Below, piece after piece: positions 37,501 to 53,169 of a stretch of DNA of 64,000 nt. Below the pieces are notes generated by a model. The model saw nothing but the letters and a program-made list of their open reading frames with translations, ran no database searches and had not been told where the DNA came from. The position numbers and the translations under genes were made by a program. Location of the stretch: contig NC_133219.1 in NCBI RefSeq assembly GCF_040436345.1, forward strand, positions 18,994,958-19,058,957, written 5' to 3'. Each line of letters starts with the position of its first letter. Positions within the stretch are counted from its first letter, which is position 1. This stretch comes from Pagrus major (Eukaryota; Chordata; Actinopteri; Spariformes; Sparidae).

Positions 37501-40500
37501 TCCGTTTAATCAGCCCAGCCATGTTACCTCAGTTCTTCCCCAGTTTTTCCAGCTTCTTTCAGCCTATCAGCCTGTTACCTGTTTCTAGTGTTTTTCAGTT
37601 AATTTCCCTCACCTGTGTTTCTCCACCTCACTCCACCTGCACCTCATCCCCTCATTAGTTTAGTTTGTATTTAAGTCCAGTCTTTTGTACAGTCATTGTC
37701 AAGTCATGTGATGTGTTTCTGAGATCCTCGCTGTTCCTGGTTTGTTTTTCACTTCCTGATGGTCTGTTCAGTTTCCCCGATGTTCCTCTGTGTTTGCCTG
37801 CTCCTGGGATTGCGTCAACATATCAAACCTCATCCATCGCATTTCCTGCCTGCTGTCTCATGCATCTGGGTCCATCTTCCCTGCTCCAGAGTGACAATCT
37901 GTGATTAAATAATATATTATTATTATTATTATTGTTACTAAAACTCTGTATGTTACAGGCGGACCCATCACCATGAACAATCTCTGAGCAAAATATTTCA
38001 CCATATGCATATTTTCATTGTGTTATAGTTAAGAATAACTCAAGCTGGAATTATCTCTGGCAGCTATTGTTGAATAAAAACTGGGATCATTTTTCTTCAA
38101 TATTCCAGTAAAGTTTAGAGGATTCAAGGACCATTTAGTGGCTTTGACACCACAAGAACTGCTCATTCTGATTCTGAATCACTCTTCCTACCTGTGTTTT
38201 TTTTTTTTTTTTTTTTAACCCTTTACTTTTAAGTGAGTGTTTAGTCTTTAACATTTTTTCAATTCTACTGTATTAAACAGTTCACACAGACTTGAGTTCC
38301 GCCCTGATGTGTCATCACATTGTCCTCTTGTATCTTTTAAATAAATATTGCATACTGAATGACACTCCTGGCTGCTGGTGGACTAGACAACCCATGTATT
38401 ATTCAGAAATGACTAACAAAGGAGTCTTTTGAATTAGTATCTGATCCACAGCCACAACTAACCGCTGGAAGCAGTGTAAAGGTCTTCTTGCCACTCCACT
38501 ATCTCTACGTAGAGCCTTGTTAGTGAGGATTATTGTGATTGTAAATAAAAGGGCACATAATACATGTTGGATTATAAAGACACTTTTTCTTTTTTAAAAA
38601 TAATAATAATTCAAATGAGGACATTTTCAACACCTCTTGTTTCATTTTAAATTTTTCAGTTCAAACAGACAGTTTTTTTTCTAAACTTATTCTCAAGTTA
38701 CTTCTTGATTTTAATTTGTCACAGGGGAAGTACGTGATCTGTTTCGACCCTCTGGACGGCTCCAGTAACATTGACTGCTTGGCTTCAATCGGCACCATAT
38801 TTGCCATCTACAAACGGGTGAGTCTGACCTCTGCGAACATACACAAACCATGCAGGAACTGGAAGGAATATTCTGAAATCACAATGTTTTCATGTTGACT
38901 GTAATTATGGGGTAAAGCATGTATTATAAAAGGAAAATATACAAAAACCCTCTTTAACACAAATCAGTGATGTAGAAATTGTACTAATATTTGACTAATA
39001 AACTTCAAAAAGGAGAAATACCTTGAAATTATTAATACATTTAGAAAAACAAGCATCAAACAAATATACTGTAGTCAGGGCTGGGGAATATGTTGATATT
39101 ATATCGTTATGATGATATGAGATATATATCGTCTTAGATTTTGGACATCTCAGTTTTAAAAGGCTGTCGTACTGAGATTTCAAAATATCAAGATATGTAT
39201 TGTGAGCCGTGATATAGTCTAAAAATATTGCAATAAGGCCATATCGCCCATCCCTTACTGTTGTTAACCTGATTTTCTCAGGTTTTGAGTAATAGAAATA
39301 ATCATGACTCATAACTGCATTCATCACATTTTATGAAACGTGAGTACATGAGAGTCAGAATAGTTTTATGATGATATGACAGGATATTTAGAGTGTAAAT
39401 ACACAGTTTAAATATGCAGTAACACTGTGAAGACACAAGGGGGCACTGTTGTCTAGCTAATCCAGATTTCTGGTCACTAAACTGCATCCAGAGGGAGTCA
39501 TTTAATCATTTGCAGAGTTACAGTGCTTTATTGGCCTGAGAATGCAATAAATGCAACTTTCTTAGACAGGTTCAAACAGTATTCAAGTATAATTAAGTTA
39601 TAGCTCTTAATATTATTGTTCTCATTTATCATTCTCACTATTGTTGATGATTGAACCCTTTTTGTTCAAAATTTTTGCATCCAGTCCTTAAAACAGGCAC
39701 TACTGGGTCAGAGGGATCTGAGGAACTGAAGTCTGTAGGATACCACTGTTGTTGATTCCTTCTTTGATGGTTTATTTTACCCCCTCTGGTTGTTCAGGAA
39801 TCAGAGGGGGAGCCCGTAGATAAAGATGCGCTGCAGCAAGGGAAGAATATCGTTTGTGCAGGCTACGCCCTGTACGGCAGTGCCACCCTGGTGGCCCTCA
39901 GCACCGGCGCCGGCCTCCACTTCTTCATGTTGGACCCAGTGAGTACATCATACTCACTTCAATTAAATATCTCCGGTAAAGGCACTCTGTGGTGATGAAC
40001 TGACAGGAAGTGAGATACTCTCAGACGTCGACTGCTGTCTTCTTCATTCAGCATTCTACACTTGCTTGAACTCTTTACGGTTATATGTTTTTATTGCCCC
40101 ATATAGCTGCTTTTATTTGGGAAAACACATATCATCCTGTCAGTCATTTATCCGGCTGAACAGAGCTCCTCCACCTAGCAATCAGCGCTGTAGGGGACTG
40201 TAAACACACACAAATCCCTTTTTATTTGGCAGAAAGTGAGACATCTTAACTACCCTTGTATAAATCCGTAAGAAAGTGTATAACTCATTATAGTATAAAG
40301 TTATTCAAAGGCAAAGACAAAACCTTTTTTGTATGTTCTGGCAGAGTTCATGTTTTGTTTAGTTTTTTTCCATTTTTCCAAATTTTATGGTCAATTTTAT
40401 CCACAAATAGAAATCTACAAGGAGAAAACAACTTTCTTTTTTTGCTCAGAGGCAACAACAGATCATCAGGAATTTGCCTTTGGAAAAGCAGCTTTATTTA

Positions 40501-43500
40501 TTATAGTATAAAAGGGATTAATGTACTTTGTAAGTAAGCGTTGTTTGTTGTTATGAATCCAGGAACCTAAGAAAACTGGGTGAGTGTTTTCAGTACTAAT
40601 GAGCTGTTTCTGCTCAGTCTTGTGGCATGCTCCGACGGGGATTATCCCACTTTAACATTATGTTGGTGTTCCTCAGGCCGTCGGTGAGTTCATCCTGATT
40701 GAGAGGAACGTGAAGATCAAGCCGAAGGGGAAGATCTACAGTCTTAACGAGGGCTACGCCAAGTACTTCCACCCCTCCATCAACGAGTACCTCAAGCACA
40801 AGAAGTACCCAGAGGTGAGAGCGAACATTCAAAACCTCCCTTTTAATTTGAGCCAAAGTTTTGACATCGATCAGTTCTACTTTGTGTTTGTGGTGTTGAA
40901 TGCGATACCTCTAACCAAAGCTGCACAACAGAAACGTTTCCTCTCAGATCATCTATTTTGCTGACACGCAGCTATACTCATGCTCAGTCCTGAGGCCGGA
41001 TTTCAAACACCAGCGGCCTCTCGCACTCATCATGTGAATCCTGACCAAGCGTTTGCTCTGGTAGAATGAGTTTACATGAGGACTTTTTGCTTGGCAGCAC
41101 AAGAAAAGCTGTTTGTTTCAAAGGGCATCAGTAGATCAGTCGAATTTTTTTCTTAATTTTTCCCAATAGCAGAAATAATATAAATGTGTAAAATATTTAA
41201 ACCTCAGGAGGAAAAGCAACTTTTTTACACCTTTTCCTCTGAGAAATTGTCCTTGGTAGCCTTTTTAGGCTAAAATAATGAGTTTGCCTCTTTTACTTTC
41301 ACGTCATTTTATTGTACAAATGAAAAATTAGGTGAAATAAGTTGCCCTGAATGATGGCATGGTTCGCTGCAGCTCAAATAGACTGTGTGACAGCTAGATT
41401 AATAATATTAGTTCTTTACAATTAGACATTCAAATAAAATTACCTAAAGTTAACAATGACACAGCTTAAGTGTGTCGTGCAGCTTGATTGCTGAAACAAA
41501 CTGATTGGACATATGTGTGTTGTCAGTTTAAGAGAATTCAAGGCGAAACTCTTGTGTTTAAAGAGTTAAAGTAAAGGTGCTTCATGCAATCAGGTACCAC
41601 AGGCAGAGTAGGCAAGAGTTGCCATCTTGACCCAAACGTGATTGACAGTCAGTGGAGTGTGACACTTCAGTCGGACAGGATGAAGGGTGGCAGCTCCGTC
41701 AGCTGAGCTGCAGGATGCTGACAGAGTTACTGCAGGAAACATGCTGTTCCTCAGGAAGCTGCAGCTTGTAATTTGGAAACTCTGATCTCCACACACTCAG
41801 CACTTTTCTAGCACGGTCACAAGCATGAGTGCAAAGTCTGTTTGGACATCAGCATTCTTTCAGCAGCGATGGGTTCGTTGACTATCTTTTATGAAATATC
41901 AACTTGCACTAGCAATGGAGGACATGACGTACATGGTGAAAAAGGTGAACTGTGCCAGTTTTATTTAAGAAGCCAACCCATCCGTGCATGGTCAACTTTC
42001 AACCTATGTTAGTGTTGCTTCTCTGAAATATTCCCTCGTTTGATACAAGGAAAAGTACAGCATTGCAAGAAGGTGTCTTTTTAAACCTAATATCTTAGAG
42101 CGGATGGGAATGATTGAAACTGGGATACAATGACCCGCAATGTAAAACAACCCACACCCATCTTCCAACTCTGCCTTCATTTCAATCTCTACTGCACACC
42201 TGTAAAGTTTCTCTGACTGCATCTTTCACAGTTGTGACACTATCGAGGTCACAAAATCAAATCACAAAGTACTCAAAATCACTTCGTAACAAAAGGTGTC
42301 TCCATGCCCACATTTTGTCATGACGACACACACAAACAGATTCCCAAGGTGAAATCAATACCAGTCACATCGTCACGGCTGATAAAAAAACTACAGAAAC
42401 TGTAATATTTTAGGTTTGAAAATATAAAACATCCCTTGTGCCTCAGTGTGTCATCTACAAGCTGAAACCCTTGATTAGCTGAACACTCATCATCATGCCA
42501 CACTTCACATAACCACCATGACCCAGCACAATGCAGCAGTGACCGCACTGTTCCTTACTGACGTATGTGCGTTGCATTACGAAATAGCAAAAACTGCAAA
42601 TGTTGTTGGAAAGACGCACAGGGAATAAATCTAGTGTAAAGGTTTTGAAATATCTTGGTGTTGGTATCAATCACCTGCCTTTGTAAACCAGGTGTGCTCT
42701 AAAGCAGGGACTTACATCTTGTCAGCTGTTAAAACAAAACCCTGGAGGTAACTCAGGATCACAGGGTTCAAGTGCAGAATGATTTCAAATTTGAAGTCTG
42801 CAGTACTAGTTATTATGATGTCTATAGTAGAAGTTTTCTTTCTATCCCACAAATAACTTCCTAAACCATCTGCCAGAGACATGACATTGATGTCATCTAA
42901 GCAGACACACTTATCGAAATATTAGGGTGCTAGCTCCTCTCGCAAAGTCGGGTTAACACCACCTGAACAGTGGTTCCAGATCTGCTTTTTTGACATGGAG
43001 TTTATTTGAAGATCATTTTTACCCTCAAAAACTTTCCCACGCTCCCCCACTACTTCCTCTATTCTTTAACATTTTCTCTTCACTTATTTTAGGAGGTTTC
43101 ACATTGTCTCAGCTGAGGCCAGCTGGATGTGTTTCATGAGACTGTGTGTTTGTGAGGGTTACGCACTGTGAGTGGGTCTGTTTTGGGGAAATACTATGCA
43201 TACACACACACCCTCATCATGACTGGGAAGTGACTCAGCAGGCACATGACTCTGCATCACGTTGTGCCGGTCTGAGCTTGAAGCTCACATCAGGGCAACA
43301 GAGTTTGTGTTGCACTGAACATTAAAGTGTGGAATTTAAGGTTATGCAGTAAATTAAAAGTACACTGTTCACAAATAAAACTTACAAAAACGTGACTGTT
43401 CACACCCTGTGAGTCCACTTGTTGAACCAAAATGTGATGTTGAAACAGCCTGTTTGTGTCAGTGTGTGTAATGCAGTCATGTATTGTCAATCTACTGGAG

Positions 43501-46004
43501 GTGGACTTTGACCTGTCTGCTGTTTGTTTAGTTTTTCCTCAGCAGATCTCTGGATGGAGCAGATCTGTTGAGCTGCCTGACTGACCTGTTTATATATAAC
43601 ACTTTATAATTACACTGTTGTGTAACTGTATGGGAAAACATTGGGAACTTTAAAACAAAAAAAAAGCGTATGTTAGCCCCATTTCATGTCCTGCAGATGG
43701 CTTTAAACATTCAGAAATATTTGTGGTAAAAAAAATCAATTTACAAAACTGTGCTTTGTTACTGATTACTGAAAAAAATGAGAGTGCAGTGTCAGCAAAG
43801 CTTTGTCGCCTTGCATTTGACCTGTGGGATGGGGTTCTTTTAAACCACTTGTTGACATTTAACTTTTTTTGTAAACTGTGACATTGGTGCGCTTGACCTC
43901 TTCAGCAGATGTAGTCTAAATTTTGCGTAAAACCTCTGTAGTGGGTGTTTTTAAAAATCAGTATCCATGTTATTTTAAGATGAAAACACTGACACTTCGT
44001 ATTTGTTCTGGCACATTTCAAAGAGTCTTTAAAGCCCGCCTATGTTGGCTCCACTTGAATGGAAATTACAAAGGCAAATGAAGAGCGAGTTATCTAAACG
44101 CTCTAAACACGAGACAGTTTTGTGTAATGTCCATGTTCAGAAATGACTGTGCGCCTTGTTTGTCTCTGGTGAGCTCCAGAAAGAACATCTGACCCTGTTA
44201 ATCTGCGCGAATTTAATAATAACTGTTTAGACAAGGGCCCTTAAATAATGAGTTATCACACTTGCTAAGTATCATGATCACTAGAAAGGCTTTGACTGGA
44301 CTGACATATGGTGAAGTTTTTAATTTTGGAATAAAATTCTTTATAGTCATATTCTGTATAGTCATAACCAGTTAAAAACTCTTTGTAGTACGTTTCATTT
44401 TCTCAACAAAATAATTTTGGAAGTGCTGGTGCTCATACTCTCTCTCAGGGTAAACCTTTGAATGAGATCCCTAACCATCAAAATCCAGTTCTTGGAAGAC
44501 AGGGAGGCAAACTAGACCTTTGCTACAGTCATGTGTTAATATGTAAACTGTGCCCTTGCCTCATGCAGGATGGCGGCTCCCCCTACGGAGCTCGTTATGT
44601 GGGCTCCATGGTGTCAGATGTTCACCGCACCATCGCCTACGGAGGGATCTTCATGTACCCGGCCAACGAGAAGAGCCCCAAAGGAAAGGTACAAATTGAT
44701 TCTGACCAAATCATCTCACTAAGATTGTCAGACATTGTGATTTCCTCAAAAAAAACAAAAAAAACCACACTGATTTGAAGCACAAAAGCACTGACACGTA
44801 AAGTCACTGACACTCATCAGAGCTACAAGATGCTTGTTTTTTTAGTCTTTTTTGTGTTGCATGATCTGCCCTGCGGTGAGGTAACCTGCTGTTGAGTTGA
44901 TAACAGCACAATTCAAGTCCAGATCACCAGCCTGATTACAAACCTCTACAAAACAAAGCACAGGTTCTTGTTTACTCACAGTTTTAGGTATGTTACTGAC
45001 CCCCTCAATGACAAACTGTACAGTGGGTCCCAGTGTAATCTGAGGTTGGAGGTGTTTTCCTCGTCCTGTGATATATAAAGCTCAGAGACAGTCGAGGCTG
45101 CTCGTAATGATAAATGACAACCTCTCACCCATTTTCTTTCAGGCGGCTCGACTCTATGACCCATTTATCCACGACACTCTGTCACTATTTACATCTCTTT
45201 ACAGTGTTTTATTATTAACAAGCTCAAATTACAAAACAAAACATTCAAATGAACAACAGCTCGATCCACAGCGTCTGATACCGAGGTGTCTTTGACCTCA
45301 ATGCTCCTGAAAAAACATTACAGCAATTATGACCCATGCATTGAAATGGGATTAATTACTAATAAATGTCAAAACCAAAGCAGGCAAAAGTTCAATTAGA
45401 TTTTGATCACTTAAGAGAGGCAATAACAAATGTAAATGTTTATTTAAACATGTAGTTACCTGCTTCATGCTGGCGTGTGGTCTCTGAAATGAAACTGTTA
45501 AATGTTGCCTATAAAACCCCCAAACTTTCACATTACAGACACATTTAGCTCCAGTCAGTGCTTACTGGGAAGAGAAACTGTTTAAATGCGGCTAACCTGA
45601 CAACATATGTTGTACGCAGAATAACCAAAACTCCTCCACAACCAGGTCTCATATCATTCCATGACTACCATAAATGTTTTCACCATTTACTTCTTGTATA
45701 TCTTTGGTGGCGTCTCGATGCTAAAGCACAATAAAGATGAGGTCCAAAACTACGTAGCGCCCCTTTAAAAAAAAAACAACATAACAGCGTTTTTTTTCTT
45801 CAAATCTTTTCCCTAAAGCTGCGGTTGCTCTACGAGTGCAACCCCATCGCTTTCCTCATCGAGCAGGCGGGAGGCCTCGCCACCACCGGCACTCAGAGGA
45901 TACTGGAGGTTCAGCCTGAAGCGCTCCACCAGCGGGTGCCCTTCGTGGTCGGCTCCCCTGATGACGTCAACGAGTACCTGTCCTTTGTCAAGAAGTACCA
46001 GTAA
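34507..46004 (+). CDS. fbp2: Fructose-1,6-bisphosphatase 2 (muscle type), complete, 7 exons
   Basis: Muscle-type paralogue of the upstream gene. Coding exons: 34,507-34,679; 36,427-36,589; 38,725-38,817; 39,798-39,938; 40,677-40,814; 44,569-44,688; 45,819-46,004. All introns are GT-AG, and exons 2-6 have the same lengths as in fbp1. The frame is 1,014 nt, 337 residues. The muscle type is indicated by [29 protein letters not shown] and TLVALSTG. The catalytic [13 protein letters not shown] and IEQAGGLA motifs are intact. Three oddities: exon 1 has one extra Ala in the AMP-site loop (KGATGELT against the usual KGTGELT); the loop Tyr (HLYG) is Gln (HLQG), because exon 2 begins G/CAG/GGC; and the lysine-rich motif KKKGK reads KPKGK. 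The calcium-sensitivity position is Asp (TGDDVKK), where mammalian muscle FBP has Glu. Introns 1, 2 and 3 contain transposon insertions. Confidence 0.96.
35513..36015. mobile_element. TTAA-flanked MITE in fbp2 intron 1, about 0.5 kb
   Basis: The left end TTAAAGGGACAGTTCATCCC and the right end, reverse-complemented TTAAAGGGACAGTTCACCCC, are nearly identical inverted repeats. Subterminal words also mirror each other (AAATACATATTTCCCCTCT with AGAGGAAAAATATGTG). A second internal inverted pair lies near 35,740 and 35,830 (GACGAGAGGCT with GAGCCTCTCGTC). TTAA at both ends suggests a TTAA target site, as in piggyBac-type elements. No coding capacity. Confidence 0.8.
36737..37294. mobile_element. 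TTAA-flanked MITE in fbp2 intron 2
   Basis: The left part reads GAACAGTTCACCCAAAAATG and continues with CAGTCATTATCTACTCA. The right end reads CAACTGTTCCTTTAA. It shares these words, plus AAAGTTGGGTGAAGTTTCGT, with the element at 58,996-59,722, so the two belong to one family. Sequence order matches over several hundred bases, including the AGCTAAAAGC and TCAAATCAAT blocks. Confidence 0.7.
37400..37935. repeat. Possible solo-LTR-like or other repeat in fbp2 intron 2, ending in a (TTA)n run
   Basis: A pyrimidine-rich block on the plus strand, with CACCTCATCCCCTCATTAG followed by TTTGTATTTAAGTCCAGTC, resembles the TATA region of fish LTR or ERV-like repeats. It ends near 37,908-37,932 in an ATTATTATT microsatellite. 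I see no clear TG...CA ends, target duplication, or internal retroelement genes, so the class is uncertain. Confidence 0.3.
38196..38217. repeat. Poly-T run
   Basis: About 22 consecutive T bases in fbp2 intron 2. It could be the A-tail of a minus-strand retroposon, but I see no recognisable retroposon next to it. Confidence 0.8.
39068..39264. mobile_element. hAT MITE in fbp2 intron 3 with 8-bp target-site duplication
   Basis: The element is 39,076-39,256 (181 bp). The left end CAGGGCTGGGGAATAT and the reverse-complemented right end AAGGGATGGGCGATAT match the teleost hAT terminal form CAGGGCTGGGCGATAT. Flanks are ACTGTAGT (left) and ACTGTTGT (right), matching at 7 of 8 positions, as expected for an hAT target-site duplication. 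The interior is AT-rich and non-coding. Confidence 0.85.
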
Positions 46005-47312
46005 AGCTGCAGCAGCTTATCTTACATCAGGATTCTCCAGCTATTTCTATAGATTTGTAGTTATCTTTGAATCTTTGTGTAATAATTGTGTAATGATGCT
46101 CAGAGGATAATTATTTGCAATTACTATAAATGTATGAGTTGTCAACACTTAAAGATTATTTAAATACCTCTATACATTTTAGTAAGATCTCAGGAATAAT
46201 TATACTATATAGAAAAAAAAAGTTATATATTGACTTGCGATAAGAAAACAAAACATAAATAATACAGTCATGACAAGTGTGTCCTCTACAGCTTCCCGTA
46301 CATTTCAGCTTGTCTTTTTTTAGAACTAAATTAGAATCGCAGCATTTCATGAAGTTCAACATTTGAGAGTCATTAAACAAACATTTTTCAAAACAAATGA
46401 TTGTTGTTTTGATATTTTTGAAAGTACAACAACATGATGAACATATATTGTTTTAAAAAAACTGATCCTTGAATCGTGGTGTTTTTGTTTTGCAAGTTTG
46501 TGCAACAAGTATTTTATAGGTGTACCATCAGAGGAAAGAAGAAGAATCCAGTTTCTTCTTCGGAAATGATGCACTGTTGAATCTTTAATGACATTGAGCA
46601 GGAAGTAGTGTCTCTTGGTGATATGCTTTAAAGCTACACTTCTAACACCACTTAGGATAAGTGGGAATATGCTTCTGTTTTTGCTGTGATTAGGTGAACT
46701 GACCCTTTAAGAACTCTGCCTCTGGCTCATTTTCTTCACAGTCTTCCAGCTGCTCTTACTGTTGGCTCTGCGTATCAGCCTAGACTGAACTCTGAGATGA
46801 CGTAAATATGCTACAGAAACAAACATACTCACCCTAAACCTGACCGGCTTTACTGTTAAAACAGGACGTTTTTAATACTGTGGGTATTTGGGTCAGTCAG
46901 CAGGCCACAACTGACCGGAAATAACTTTGAAAAAAAAAGAACGCTTCATTGAGCTGCGTTCAAAATTGTTAATTTATTCTGTTTGATACGGATTAAAAAA
47001 ATTTTTTTTAATAAAAATAGCAGAGAATCAAGGGAAAAAAATAGAAAATAGAAGCCGACTGATGTTTAAAAACATCTTCAAAAAGAGGCAAACTGGAACT
47101 TTGCATTCAGATACATGACATGTTAATATTCATATCATCCTGCTATAAATGCATCATAACTCATATTAAACCTTTTACATGTTTCTTCTCTGAGTAAACG
47201 AGACTCAAACACAACTGCGATTATCTGTGCTGCATTTTACTTTGAAAAATGAATGAACTGAATGTACACACTGGTAGTATCACGGTGTAAATATGAATAC
47301 ATTTGAATCAAA

Positions 47313-47318
47313 AATAAA
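47313..47318 (+). terminator. Candidate fbp2 polyadenylation signal
   Basis: AATAAA occurs about 1.3 kb after the stop codon; an earlier one lies at 47,010-47,015. Neither has a decisive downstream element, so the 3'UTR length is uncertain. Confidence 0.3.
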
Positions 47319-47329
47319 ATGGGATACTA

Positions 47330-48050
47330 TGTTTGGATGAGATGTGTTGTCAGTTTACAGTATAATATACAGCTTATGCTAAAATATAGACATTTAATTT
47401 GTTCCTAACTCATCCACATTTTTTAAAAAAGGATTACCTTGTATTGTTTTTCGAAACTGACTTTTAATTATGATTGATTTGGCAGAAATAACAGTGCAGC
47501 AGTGTTTTGTATATCGGATGATTAGTCATGTAAAGTGATCACTGCAGTAAAGGGCTGACTCTGTTTGCTTATGAATCAGCAGCATTGTTAAAAAGATCAA
47601 TAATCCTATAAGAGCTCAGTACCAGACATCAGAGAGTACAGCTGCTTTTACATGCGATCATATGACCCAGTCTTTGCTCTGCATGTCAAACCAGCATGTG
47701 ATATTACAGTAAAAGCCTCATTTAGTGCTCAGAGTACCAAAATTAATCATGAAGTGTTTTGTCACCACTTTTTTTGGAATAAAAACAGGTCCAGAATTGA
47801 TTTATCAGTTGTTTATCTACAGCAGCTGAGAATGTTATACATTGATATAGATTCCTTAAAATTTGTCAATGAGGGGCTGAAGAAACAAGATTAATCCTAC
47901 AAAACAAACTACTTTTAATCAATTACCTTCTGTTGGTGCGAATGTCTGAGTAAATAGTCTTAAGTCACAAGAAGATCAATAGAGGTGACTGATTACTTTA
48001 AGTTTGTCAAGAACCTTTCACAGCTACCAAAACAACAGTGCTTTGCCATG
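47330..48050. other. Spacer between the convergent fbp2 and ctsl genes
   Basis: AT-rich sequence of about 0.7 kb between the presumed 3' ends of fbp2 (+) and ctsl (-). No exon, RNA gene or clear repeat seen. Confidence 0.5.
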
Positions 48051-48058
48051 TGATAAAG

Positions 48059-48241
48059 GTTTATTTGCACATCATGATTATTTAACAATTACTTAGATTA
48101 ATGATGTAATACTCCAACTTACTGCCTCACGGGAGTATTTTTCACAGGATAACAACAATATTTAAAAATGCAGATAAAACCTGATTTTAAGAAGCAGTCA
48201 AAAATACTCCATAACACCAAACTAGTGTTTCACAACTTTAA
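48059..48241 (-). terminator. Candidate ctsl polyadenylation signals
   Basis: On the minus strand ATTAAA lies at 48,241-48,236 and AATAAA near 48,064-48,059, about 315 and 490 bases after the ctsl stop codon. Either would give an ordinary 3'UTR. Confidence 0.45.
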
Positions 48242-48553
48242 TTGATCACAGTAAAAGTAGAAAAAAATCATTTACAATGACCGAAGCAAGTGTTACGTAC
48301 CACTCACCAAGCAGCATACACATATTTACAAAGAATAAAACACTAAACTAAAATCTTTTCATAAAGTGGCCTAAAAACAGCCAAAACAAAATGGCGGCAT
48401 TTCCCTAAAAACAACAGTGTGTCTCCTCTTTAAACAAACATCGCAGAATCTCCTGACAATGTGTCGCGCCGACTGAAGCCTCGTCTCCCGTCTTCAGCCA
48501 GACTATTGCAATAAAAAAAAACTATGGTGCTACGGAGCGGAGCAGTGCAGATG

Positions 48554-52060
<3,507 letters not shown>

Positions 52061-53020
52061 TGTTGCTTCCTACTGGAGAACAGCAGGACAACAAGTCAGG
52101 CCTCCATTTCCAAAGAAGCTCGTTAGTCAGTGACTCCATTACAAAGTCACGACTTCTCAAGAAAAGCGTTAACATAACCGAAATTCCTGTCATGCACACA
52201 GATCCTGTAACTGAGCCTGTCCACTCCCATGACTCATGAAAAAAAAAAATGGGATCCGCATCAAAGCTGCAATACACATTCCCGACAGTACAGTCATTTA
52301 ACGATTGGTCAATAAGCGACATAAGTCGGTGGATACATTATGTTCAATGTATGCTAACAGAAAAAGCAGGCGGTTATGATACAAAGGCTAGTTTTCCAGC
52401 AAGTAGGGCAGCAGAAATGTAGGCAGATCCAGACAATACACCGAGCCTGTTGTTGTTTTGTTCGCAGGTCACGGGATCTGCGGCGGCGGAGAGCCAAGAA
52501 ACCGGCCTGGACATCGAAACTGCAACCAGGAAAAACCGAAAAGAAACCAAAACTTTGACCGGTTGCTACCAAAAAAGGCGGCCCATTCAACCTGAGCTAC
52601 TGTTGCTGGATATTAGCTGGACGTTTATTTCTTAATTTAAGCCGAGGGAAGGAAAATAAGCAATGGCTGCTCTGAGCCACACAAGGGAGGACGACGACAA
52701 AGACAGCCGAATGAAAAAAGATGGCTAGTACTGGCGGACAACAATAAAAGTGTGAGCATTTATGACTTAACAAAGGCATAAAAATGACACATTAGCTGAA
52801 GTAGACGTTTTTTTAAACGGACACTGGGGTGTTTATTCTGGGCTCAAGTGACCAAAAATACCCCGAAGAAACGCAAATAATCAGCGGTGTTATCGATTAA
52901 AGGCTACATTCAGGTGTCAAGTTTGGATATTTTGACACGAGAAAGCAAACAAGATGAACAATTGTCAGACTTACTGTAAATCTGTACAGCTGAGGGCGAA
53001 GAAGAAGAAAGCAGCTCTTC
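52061..53020 (-). other. ctsl: ctsl 5'UTR: non-coding first exon and intron 1
   Basis: The first coding exon begins at 52,072 after a good acceptor (TTCTCCAG), leaving only 12 nt of 5'UTR before the ATG, including an in-frame TAG that excludes an upstream start. The upstream exon would end at 52,975 with donor ACA/GTAAGT and start around 53,015-53,020, some 25-30 bases below the TATA box. The 5'UTR is thus roughly 50-60 nt. Intron 1 is about 0.9 kb. Confidence 0.65.
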
Positions 53021-53042
53021 TGTGCGGTGCTGCTACACAAAG

Positions 53043-53160
53043 TTTATAAAGGCCCGACGGACCGCAGAGGGCCGGCCCACCGAGCTCTCTGATTGGTCCA
53101 CTCCTTGTTTATCACGCCGCTGGCACGCCCCGGCGTGTGACGTCATCACGGAGGCACGTG
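53043..53160 (-). promoter_or_regulatory. ctsl promoter: TATA, CCAAT, CRE and E-box motifs
   Basis: Read on the minus strand, moving upstream: TATAAA at 53,048-53,043, CCAAT in GACCAATCAG at 53,096-53,092, a perfect palindromic CRE TGACGTCA at 53,138-53,145, and an E-box in TCACGTGCC at 53,155-53,160. The last resembles the CLEAR element (GTCACGTGAC) bound by TFEB in lysosomal gene promoters. The spacing to the predicted non-coding first exon is normal. Confidence 0.65.
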
Positions 53161-53169
53161 ATTCCCTCC

